Positions 1 through 5,051 of a stretch of DNA of 5,051 nucleotides are shown one piece after another; the first letter of the stretch is position 1, and each line of letters starts with the position of its first letter. Origin of the DNA: Anaerolineae bacterium (GTDB taxonomy: Bacteria > Chloroflexota > Anaerolineae > Anaerolineales > UBA4823). The stretch is taken from positions 1 through 5,051 of the forward strand of contig JAUXFR010000123.1 in assembly GCA_030622805.1 (NCBI GenBank), given 5' to 3'. The notes under the pieces were generated by a model. The model saw only the letters and a program-made list of their open reading frames with translations. It was not told where the DNA came from and made no database searches. The translations under genes and the position numbers were made by a program.

Positions 1-74
1 ATCGACATTCATATGGGGAGGTTGATTATATTGGAGAATTAATGAAGAGCAGTGGAAACTAGCGTATGTATCGG

Positions 75-86
75 CGCTGATCAGCG
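75..86. repeat. 12-bp perfect palindrome beside a 9-nt direct repeat, downstream of the operon
   Basis: CGCTGATCAGCG is a perfect palindrome 5 bp after the end of the last operon gene. AGCGTATGT occurs at 61-69 and again at 83-91, the second copy overlapping the palindrome's right half. There is no spacer to form a good hairpin loop and no T-run on the minus-strand transcript, so this is not a convincing terminator. It could be a protein-binding site or chance. The rest of 1-91 shows no gene on the minus strand. Confidence 0.35.
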
Positions 87-91
87 TATGT

Positions 92-1120
92 TTATAGGAA
101 CTGTTCTGCGAAATGGCAGGCAACATGATGACCGGGGCGCATCTCTCGCAACTCAGGCTCTTCTTGAGAGCAGATCTCTTGAGAAATTGGGCAGCGAGGA
201 TGGAAACGACAACCCGAAGGTGGGTTGATTGGATTTGGAATTTCACCCTCGGGCATGGGTTGGGTTCTGCGTTCTTTTGGATTCGGAACCGGAACCGCTG
301 CTAACAGTGCCTGGGTGTATGGATGTAATGGGTATGCATAAATTTCGCGTAAATCGCCGACTTCTGCGATTCTGCCCAGGTAAAGGATGCCGATCCGATC
401 GCAGATATATTTTGCGGTTGCCAGGTCGTGAGTGATATATAGATATGTCAGGTTGAGTTCATCCTTCAACTGCACCATCAAATCCAGGAGTAAGGCACGC
501 ACGCTGACATCGGCCATAGCGATTGGTTCATCAGCCAGGATAAGGTCCGGGTTGGTGATCAGCGCTCTAGCAATCACGACCCTCTGCCGTTGACCGCCGG
601 ATATCTGGTGCGGGTATTTGTTATAAAAAAATTCCGGTGGTGTCAGACCAACTTTAACCATGATCTCCATAGTCAAATCACGATGAGCGGAGGACTTTTC
701 AGGATAATGGATTTTTAGTCCGTGTGAAACCGAATCACCCAGCGTCATGCGCGGGTTCAGGGAGGCCATCGGATCCTGAAAGATCACCTGCATACGGCGT
801 CGAAGCCTGCGCAGCTCCTCGTTATCCAGCCAACTCAGGTCTGTGCCGTCGAAGCAAACTGTACCTTCGGTAGGTTTTTCCAAACCGATTACCAGCCTGC
901 CAATGGTGGTTTTGCCACTTCCACTCTCTCCAGCCAGACCGAAAACCTCTCCCCGGCGAATATAAAAAGAGACATCATCCACTGCTCGCACGAAATCCCT
1001 GCTGCGTGATAGCATCGTGTCAAGGAAACCCGTCTGAACCGGGAACCATTTCTTTAAATTATGGACTTCAACAAGGTTGTCCCAATCTGCCTGTATACAG
1101 GGGCTTTGTTCTTTTTTCAT
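92..1120 (-). CDS. DppF-like ABC transporter ATP-binding protein
   Basis: 342 residues, close to the usual length of about 320-340 for DppF/OppF ATPases. It is the second nucleotide-binding subunit, partner of the DppD-like protein. The N-terminus has the DppF-type opening LVEVHNLKKWFPVQTG (16-31), which precedes AVDDVSF. Motifs: Walker A GESGSGKT (64-71), Q-loop Gln115 in VIFQDPMASLNP, signature ISGGQRQR (173-180), Walker B LILADEP (193-199) with catalytic Glu198, and switch His231 in YITHD. The D-loop reads AMAD (201-204) instead of the usual SALD, keeping only the Asp. The C-terminal oligopeptide domain (HPYTQALL onward) has Cys304, 310, 317 and 335, spaced exactly as in the partner ATPase. 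The ATG overlaps the upstream TGA by four bases (ATGA), with GGTGA just upstream as a modest ribosome site. It is the last visible gene of the operon, and no convincing terminator follows its TAA. Confidence 0.96.
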   Translation of the reverse strand: MKKEQSPCIQADWDNLVEVHNLKKWFPVQTGFLDTMLSRSRDFVRAVDDVSFYIRRGEVFGLAGESGSGKTTIGRLVIGLEKPTEGTVCFDGTDLSWLDNEELRRLRRRMQVIFQDPMASLNPRMTLGDSVSHGLKIHYPEKSSAHRDLTMEIMVKVGLTPPEFFYNKYPHQISGGQRQRVVIARALITNPDLILADEPIAMADVSVRALLLDLMVQLKDELNLTYLYITHDLATAKYICDRIGILYLGRIAEVGDLREIYAYPLHPYTQALLAAVPVPNPKERRTQPMPEGEIPNPINPPSGCRFHPRCPISQEICSQEEPELREMRPGHHVACHFAEQFL

Positions 1121-2133
1121 GCCGTCACCATTATTGGATGTGCTGCTTCTTCCGGCTGGTCTTGGAAAAGCCAGCAGTTAACCAAACGCCCTTGCTTGGT
1201 CTCTAATAGTTCAGGTTGGATCCGGGCGCAGATTGGAATGGCTTGCGGGCAGCGTGGGTGAAAACGACATCCAGAAGGAGGTTGTGTCAAGTTGGGAGGT
1301 TCTCCTGGCATTTTATACAGTTCTTCCTGATCATCAAGCCTTATACTGGGGACAGATCGTAGAAGTCCCTGTGTATAAGGGTGCATGGGATCTTCAAATA
1401 CATCATTGATAGGACCGATCTCAGCGAAACGACCGGCATACATTACTGCAATGCGATCAGCGATCTCCGCTACCAGAGCGATGTTGTGTGTGATCATCAA
1501 AATGGTCACACCGAACTCGTCTCGAATCTCTCTCAACTGATCTACAAGATTGGCTTCCACGATTACATCCAGGGAAGTTGTGGCCTCGTCAGCGATTATT
1601 AAGTGAGCATTCAGTACAAGACCGAGCCCGACCATAACCCGCTGGCGCATACCGCCTGAAAGTTGGTGAGGGTAATCGGTAAGACGTCTTTTCTGGATAC
1701 CCAGGCGTTCGATTAAAGATGTGATTCGGTCAGTTATATTCGCTTTTTTAGTTTTTGGTTCGTGGACTTCAATGGCCTCGATCATATGCTCGTCCACACG
1801 CTGCACCGGGTTCAGGGAGGTCATCGGATCCTGGAAGATCATGCTTGTGCGGCGACCTCGAAAATCACGCATCTGCTTGTCGCTGTACTCCATGATATCT
1901 TCGCCATTGAAAATGACCTGACCCCCTGTAATCTCACCGGGTGATTTGATCATGCGCATGAGGGCTTTACCGAGGGTGCTTTTTCCGCAGCCGCTTTCTC
2001 CTACCAGTCCCAGAATTTCTCCGCGGTAGATATCAAAAGATACGTCATCAACTGCGCTGACTGATCCCAGTCGGGTGCCATATGTAACATAAAGGTTTCG
2101 TATTTGAACTAATACATCTTTTTCATTTGCCAT
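1117..2133 (-). CDS. DppD-like ABC transporter ATP-binding protein
   Basis: 338 residues, the normal length of a DppD/OppD ATPase. It is one of two cytoplasmic nucleotide-binding subunits powering import. Motifs in order: Walker A GESGCGKS (45-52), Q-loop Gln101 in MIFQDPMTSLNP, signature LSGGMRQR (158-165), Walker B LIIADEA (178-184) with catalytic Glu183, D-loop SLD (187-189) and switch His216 in MITHN. The residue after the catalytic Glu is Ala where Pro is usual. All catalytic residues are present. The C-terminal oligopeptide-type domain (about 248-320) starts HPYTQGLL and carries Cys289, 295, 302 and 320 (CX5C-X6-C-X17-C, within GCRFHPRCP and beyond). In this family that pattern is associated with an iron-sulfur cluster. 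The start lies 3 nt after the DppC-like stop with only a weak GGA upstream, so translation is probably coupled. Its stop overlaps the next start as ATGA. Confidence 0.96.
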   Translation of the reverse strand: MANEKDVLVQIRNLYVTYGTRLGSVSAVDDVSFDIYRGEILGLVGESGCGKSTLGKALMRMIKSPGEITGGQVIFNGEDIMEYSDKQMRDFRGRRTSMIFQDPMTSLNPVQRVDEHMIEAIEVHEPKTKKANITDRITSLIERLGIQKRRLTDYPHQLSGGMRQRVMVGLGLVLNAHLIIADEATTSLDVIVEANLVDQLREIRDEFGVTILMITHNIALVAEIADRIAVMYAGRFAEIGPINDVFEDPMHPYTQGLLRSVPSIRLDDQEELYKMPGEPPNLTQPPSGCRFHPRCPQAIPICARIQPELLETKQGRLVNCWLFQDQPEEAAHPIMVTA

Positions 2134-2136
2134 CGT

Positions 2137-3411
2137 TTACAATTCCGACAACCGAGGGTTGAGGATCTCTGACAGGCTTTCACCCAACATGCTGAACGAA
2201 AGCGTTACCAGGCTGACCATTAAGCCCGGAAAAGCGATCAACCACCATGCCCGCCGCACATAATCCTGCCCGCGTGCCAGGTCAATGCCCCAGTCAGGTG
2301 TATCTGGCGGTAAACCGAGCCCCAGAAAGCTCAAAGCCGCCTGGGTCAGGATGGCGTCAGCCACATTCACCGAGAAGATGATCACAACCGATGGGATCAC
2401 TTTGGGGAATATGTAGTGTACAAGGATTGTACTACCCTTCGCTCCTAGACTACGGGCAGCCTCAACATAAAGCTCGGATTTAACGGAGAGCACCTGTCCG
2501 CGCACGATGCGATAGTAGGTCGGTATGTAAAGCACCGCGATGGCTACAATCACGTTCCCGATCCCTGCTCCAAGCACGGCTGCGATAGAGATCGCCAGGA
2601 TCAGACCGGGAAATGAATACAAACTATCCATTACGAGGGTCAGTCCACGGTCCAGCGTTCCGCCAATGTATGCGCTGATCAAGCCAAGCGGAACACCAAA
2701 CATGATCGCTACGATCGCTGAGCTGAGACCAACGATCAGGGCGATACGCGTGCCCCATATGGTGCGGCTCAATACATCCTGCCCGATCTGGTTGGTGCCC
2801 ATCACGAATCCCTTATCTGCTTCGACGCGCAGTCCGCCGAGTATTTCAACGCCTGTGAAGTTTTCTACAACGCCTGCCAACTCATCCGGTGAGGCAATAT
2901 AACCGTCAATTTCACCGTTTTCTAATGCCGCCAGACCCTCTTCAATGCTCTCAAAACGTTGGGGACGCGGTTGGTATTGCGAGCCTTCTCCGGCTGCCTG
3001 CGATTCGGCGTTTAACGCGCCTACTACTTCACGAAAAGCCTGGCTGGCAGGGCTGCCGATAACGAAACCGATGTTGTTATCTCTGTTTGCTATTTGTTTG
3101 AATTCCACAACACCGGAATCGGTTCTGATCACCAATACGTATGCTGATGGTGGTTCACCTGGTGCCAGGAGTGAAGGTCCGACTTCTGCGCGAGGGTCAT
3201 AAGGTGCAAACCATTGTGGAAAAATCCCTACAATGATGATGAACAGTAAAAGAACTGCGCTTACGACGACAAACCACCAGTCTCCACCGTACCATTTGCG
3301 CGCTATGAATATCCGCCGGACGAAACCTACCTGGTCCAGGTCCAGCTGCCATTGGGGGATTTCTGTTGCTGTCGACGCTTTCTTCTCGGGGCTATTTTGT
3401 TGTTCTGTCAT
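2137..3411 (-). CDS. DppC-like ABC transporter permease with a large extracytoplasmic insertion
   Basis: 424 residues; DppC/OppC proteins are usually about 280-310. It is the second channel subunit, pairing with the DppB-like protein. The cytoplasmic N-terminus is about 45 residues, then helix 1 (about 46-64) and FAPYDP, the usual end of that segment. The family normally continues soon with a G-T-D-x-x-G-R-D-V-x-S-R type motif. Here that motif, GTNQIGQDVLSRTIWGTR, appears only at 205-222, so roughly residues 76-200 are extra. Further helices are near 223-249, 260-285, 286-300, 341-360 and 388-408. The EAA coupling loop is at about 317-340 (EAARSLGAKG, then HYIFPKVIP), and the end is LGESLSEILNPRL, as in the family. 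Within the insert, IGFVIGSPASQAFREVV (114-130) and FESIEEGLAALENGEIDGYI (153-172) resemble one lobe of SBP family 3 proteins. There is no frameshift: the frame is open throughout. Only this Met is available as a start before residue 204. It ends 3 nt before the DppD-like start. Confidence 0.93.
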   Translation of the reverse strand: MTEQQNSPEKKASTATEIPQWQLDLDQVGFVRRIFIARKWYGGDWWFVVVSAVLLLFIIIVGIFPQWFAPYDPRAEVGPSLLAPGEPPSAYVLVIRTDSGVVEFKQIANRDNNIGFVIGSPASQAFREVVGALNAESQAAGEGSQYQPRPQRFESIEEGLAALENGEIDGYIASPDELAGVVENFTGVEILGGLRVEADKGFVMGTNQIGQDVLSRTIWGTRIALIVGLSSAIVAIMFGVPLGLISAYIGGTLDRGLTLVMDSLYSFPGLILAISIAAVLGAGIGNVIVAIAVLYIPTYYRIVRGQVLSVKSELYVEAARSLGAKGSTILVHYIFPKVIPSVVIIFSVNVADAILTQAALSFLGLGLPPDTPDWGIDLARGQDYVRRAWWLIAFPGLMVSLVTLSFSMLGESLSEILNPRLSEL

Positions 3412-3428
3412 AGAATCGGGGGAAGAAT

Positions 3429-3434
3429 TCCTTT
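3429..3434 (-). promoter_or_regulatory. Possible, badly spaced Shine-Dalgarno of the DppC-like gene
   Basis: AAAGGA on the minus strand is the only purine-rich stretch before the ATG at 3411, but it sits 17 nt away, well beyond the usual 5-10 nt. The bases next to the start are pyrimidine-rich. No in-frame ATG, GTG or TTG lies between it and the upstream in-frame TAA, so a longer start does not explain the spacing. Translation of the second permease may therefore be weak or use another mechanism. Confidence 0.3.
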
Positions 3435-3489
3435 AAATTTTCAGACGGTCAATGATGTTTTACCGGGCATCATGCTTGAATAAATAAAA

Positions 3490-4512
3490 TTAATAACGGA
3501 TTCGTGGATCAATAAATGCGTATAGGACATCCATGACTACGCTGATGACGGCGACGAACAGGGCAAATACACCAATGGTCGCCTGGACTGCGTTGTAATC
3601 ACGCAGCTGGATGCGGGTCACAAGGTAGCGACCCATCCCGGGCCAGGAAAACGTGGTTTCTGTCAGTACGGCACCCGCTAAGAGGATAGCGAACTGCAGC
3701 CCGATCAGTGTCAGGATGGGGATAAAGGTATTGCGTAAGGCGTGCCGGTAGTGAAGCTTGTTCTCAGGGATGCCGCGCGCCCGACCAGCGGTGATGAAAT
3801 CCGATTCCTGCGCCTCGATCATGTTAACTCGCGTCAGTCGGATAAATACGCCGGTGAGCGCCAGACCTAAGGTAAGAGCAGGCAGTATCAGATGTGCGAT
3901 TGTTGATCGCAGCGCTGCCCAGTTTTGGGTTAAGATTGAGTCAATGATGTAGAAATTTGTGGGCGACTCGAATGTTACCAGCAGCAACGGATCCAGGCGT
4001 CCGGCGATGGGTAGAATGTTGAGACGGACTGAAAATATGATCTGGAAGATTAAGCCCATAACGAAAATTGGAATTGAGTAGATGGCTATACTGAATAGGC
4101 GGATGCCGTAATCCTGAGCTTTCTTGCGTTTTTTTGCTGCATAAGCTCCGGCGAATATACCGAAAAAAGCTGTGAAAAGCATGGCAGGGATCGTCAGCTC
4201 TATCGTCGCGGGCAACTTCTCTGCCAGCTCATCTTTAATGGGGCGTTCACCCATGGTGAGTGCGTTTCCAAAATCCAGTGTGATCATCTGCCACAGGAAT
4301 TCATAATACTGCTGGTAGAGTGGTTTGTTTAGCCCCAACCGTTCGGCGATAATTTCGACTTGCTCTTCCGTGGCTTTTGGACCCAGTTCGGAGCGAATCG
4401 GATCACCGGGCAATATTCGCATAATGAAGAATACCATGGTGATCAGAATGAGCACCATCGGGATGGTAAGCAGGGCGCGAGTGATTAAGAAATTACGTAA
4501 AGATGAAGACAT
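3490..4512 (-). CDS. DppB-like ABC transporter permease (peptide/nickel-type, inner membrane)
   Basis: 340 residues, ATG to TAA, close to the usual length for DppB/OppB/GsiC-type permeases. It forms one half of the transmembrane channel. Hydrophobic segments fall near residues 11-31, 104-126, 140-160, 205-224, 262-284 and 312-334, giving the usual six helices. After helix 1 comes the conserved RILPGDPIR stretch, followed by the family-typical segment with ERLGLNKPLYQQY and a large extracytoplasmic region up to about residue 100. The cytoplasmic EAA coupling loop, which docks on the ATPases, is at about 233-262 (EAQESDFITAGRARG, then HALRNTFIPILT). The protein ends in the family-typical DPRIRY. 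The start is supported by AGGAG 8 nt upstream. It lies 148 nt after the binding-protein stop and 78 nt before the DppC-like gene. Substrate is not deducible; the family also includes nickel, glutathione and oligosaccharide importers. Confidence 0.95.
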   Translation of the reverse strand: MSSSLRNFLITRALLTIPMVLILITMVFFIMRILPGDPIRSELGPKATEEQVEIIAERLGLNKPLYQQYYEFLWQMITLDFGNALTMGERPIKDELAEKLPATIELTIPAMLFTAFFGIFAGAYAAKKRKKAQDYGIRLFSIAIYSIPIFVMGLIFQIIFSVRLNILPIAGRLDPLLLVTFESPTNFYIIDSILTQNWAALRSTIAHLILPALTLGLALTGVFIRLTRVNMIEAQESDFITAGRARGIPENKLHYRHALRNTFIPILTLIGLQFAILLAGAVLTETTFSWPGMGRYLVTRIQLRDYNAVQATIGVFALFVAVISVVMDVLYAFIDPRIRY

Positions 4513-4520
4513 TCACAGAA

Positions 4521-4525
4521 CTCCT
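4521..4525 (-). promoter_or_regulatory. Ribosome binding site of the DppB-like permease gene
   Basis: Reads AGGAG on the minus strand, with an 8-nt spacer (4513-4520) to the ATG at 4512. It is the clearest Shine-Dalgarno sequence in the window and supports that start codon. It lies downstream of the long hairpin, so the permease can be translated independently of the truncated binding-protein gene. Confidence 0.8.
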
Positions 4526-4538
4526 GGCATTACATAAA

Positions 4539-4587
4539 CCGTGGGGGCGAGGATTCCGAAGCGGGGCTTCGGGGCTCGCCCCCACGG
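4539..4587. repeat. Long GC-rich hairpin between binding-protein and permease genes (REP/MITE-like or attenuator)
   Basis: Perfect 13-bp arms CCGTGGGGGCGAG (4539-4551) and CTCGCCCCCACGG (4575-4587) enclose a second perfect 7-bp stem, CCGAAGC (4556-4562) with GCTTCGG (4566-4572), closed by a GGG loop. The whole 49 nt can fold into one long hairpin with a small internal loop. On the minus-strand transcript it is followed by only a short U-rich stretch (UUUAU), so it is at best a weak terminator. Hairpins between binding-protein and permease genes commonly stabilise the upstream mRNA or partly attenuate downstream transcription, lowering permease relative to binding protein. The GTGGGGGCGAG-type arms also resemble dispersed palindromic repeats in some bacterial genomes. 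Which role applies cannot be decided from one copy. Confidence 0.8.
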
Positions 4588-4598
4588 AGTAAGCTCAC

Positions 4599-4664
4599 GT
4601 AGTAGGGCACTTTTATCCCAGACTTATCTGCTTACACATTTAATAAGCAGGGAAAAGTGACTAC
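4599..4664. repeat. Imperfect inverted repeat spanning the binding-protein stop codon
   Basis: On the plus strand, GTAG (4602-4605) and CACTTTTATCCC (4608-4619) are matched by GGGAAAAGTG (4650-4659) and CTAC (4661-4664). The mismatches are a small GG/A internal loop and a two-base bulge. Nested inside is a second perfect 7-bp stem, CTGCTTA (4628-4634) with TAAGCAG (4644-4650), which shares one base with the outer stem, so the two compete slightly at that edge. The TAG stop of the binding-protein gene (4663-4661) lies in the outer arm. The stem could form in the transcript just after the coding region, or it may be the end of a small palindromic element. No U-run follows that would make it a classical terminator. 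Confidence 0.6.
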
Positions 4665-5051
4665 TCTTCACCACCAATTACGTATGCGTGATTGAGTACC
4701 AGATAGCGCAAAGCGGGTGCGTCAATCTTCACCACGGTTACAGCTTCAACATTCTGCAAGCGAGCTGCTTCGACGGCGCCGAGGATACGCCAGGCGATGT
4801 CGATCTCACCGGCTTCCACGGCGTTGCTCATTGTGGTGGGGTCGGCGAAGTAGCGGATGATCACGGTTTCAATCTGTGGCTTGTCATCGCCGAAGTAGGT
4901 TGGGTTGGCTTTAAGCACCATTTGTTCGCCTGGAGTATAGGATTCCATGCGGTACGGCCCGATACCATCCAGTTCCACCGGATAGGTTACCAGTTCTGTA
5001 TCGGGGAACTGATTGGGGTTGGATGGGATGAACGGAGCGGTAGCTGCTAAA
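4661..5051 (-). CDS. Extracellular solute-binding protein, family 5 (partial at window edge, apparently truncated C-terminus)
   Basis: The reading frame enters at the right edge (first full codon at 5050) and gives 129 residues before a TAG at 4663-4661. A GTG at 4978 is internal, not a start, because the frame stays open upstream and reads as family sequence there too. Seen: GIGPYRMESYTPGEQMVLKA, then NPTYFGDDKP and later AVEAGEIDIAW. These match the conserved core of SBP_bac_5 proteins (typically GTGPYK..W.PGE..vLerNpdYwg, then ..al.aGevDia). Members bind peptides, nickel or other solutes outside the membrane and hand them to the permease pair. The frame ends LRYLVLNHAYVIGGEE. In the family this block is normally followed by a PfdDvrVRqAi-type block and some 200 or more further residues, which are absent in all three minus-strand frames of the 148-nt spacer. 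The gene is therefore probably 3'-truncated, although an unusual short variant cannot be excluded. The start, signal peptide and promoter lie outside the window. It is the first visible gene of the operon. Confidence 0.85.
   Translation of the reverse strand, partial: LAATAPFIPSNPNQFPDTELVTYPVELDGIGPYRMESYTPGEQMVLKANPTYFGDDKPQIETVIIRYFADPTTMSNAVEAGEIDIAWRILGAVEAARLQNVEAVTVVKIDAPALRYLVLNHAYVIGGEE

Noticed and set aside
2540..2902. 120-codon plus-strand open frame inside the DppC-like gene
   Set aside because: It is antisense to conserved permease sequence. Its low-complexity composition rich in Ile, Pro, Ser and Thr is what reverse-complemented membrane codons give.
3452..3473. 6-bp inverted repeat ATGATG/CATCAT between the two permease genes
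   Set aside because: Short and AT-rich, with a 10-nt loop and no U-run; expected by chance.
4539..4587. Classical Rho-independent terminator ending the operon after the binding protein
   Set aside because: The stem is strong, but only a short UUUAU follows on the minus-strand transcript, and the downstream permease and ATPase genes belong to the same importer. Partial attenuation remains possible.
4513..4660. A frameshifted remnant of the missing binding-protein C-terminus in the spacer
   Set aside because: All three minus-strand frames hit stops within 6 to 11 codons after the TAG, and none shows family residues. The spacer is mostly inverted repeat.
4661..4978. A short stand-alone protein starting at the GTG at 4978
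   Set aside because: The frame stays open to the window edge and the upstream residues (FIPSNPNQFPDTEL and so on) continue the binding-protein family, so the GTG is an internal Val codon.
4688..5050. 120-codon open frame on the plus strand opposite the binding protein
   Set aside because: It is the antisense shadow of a clearly recognisable SBP family 5 coding region, has no ribosome site of note and shows no family-like motifs.
1..5051. CRISPR array, tRNA, rRNA, transposase gene or defence system
   Set aside because: No regularly spaced repeats, no RNA gene signatures and no such protein families are visible. Apart from the two palindromes and the permease insert, this is an ordinary peptide-type ABC importer operon.

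Overview
All the genes identified lie on the minus strand and form one ABC importer operon of the dipeptide/oligopeptide (Dpp/Opp, PepT-type) family. In transcription order (right to left) they are: the 3' part of an extracellular solute-binding protein gene (SBP family 5), a DppB-like permease, a DppC-like permease, a DppD-like ATPase and a DppF-like ATPase. The window therefore holds both transmembrane subunits and both nucleotide-binding subunits. The binding-protein gene enters from beyond the right edge, so its start and the operon promoter are not visible.

Organism: a bacterium of moderate GC. The wording of the binding protein and the permease with an enlarged extracytoplasmic loop recall Chloroflexota (Anaerolineae-like) transporters. 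This is an impression from protein style, not a demonstrated assignment; no rRNA or marker gene is present.

Layout: 1-91 is non-coding relative to the operon and holds a 12-bp palindrome, a 9-nt direct repeat and possibly the tail of a convergent plus-strand gene. 92-1120 is the DppF-like ATPase, which overlaps the DppD-like ATPase (1117-2133) by an ATGA. The DppC-like permease (2137-3411) ends 3 nt before it. A 78-nt gap separates this from the DppB-like permease (3490-4512). A 148-nt spacer (4513-4660) carries two long inverted repeats, and then comes the binding protein (4661 to the right edge).

How they work together: the binding protein captures a peptide-like or similar substrate outside the membrane and delivers it to the DppB/DppC channel. 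The DppD/DppF heterodimer hydrolyses ATP to drive import. The real substrate (peptides, nickel complexes, sugars and others are all known for this family) cannot be read from the sequence.

Two things depart from the standard operon. First, the DppC-like permease has about 125 extra residues in its first extracytoplasmic loop, and part of that insert reads like one lobe of a different class of binding protein (SBP family 3). Second, the family-5 binding protein stops about where the C-terminal half of the fold should begin. Its stop codon lies inside one arm of an inverted repeat, which suggests a truncated gene or a rearranged locus. I see no clearly new multi-gene system beyond these two points.
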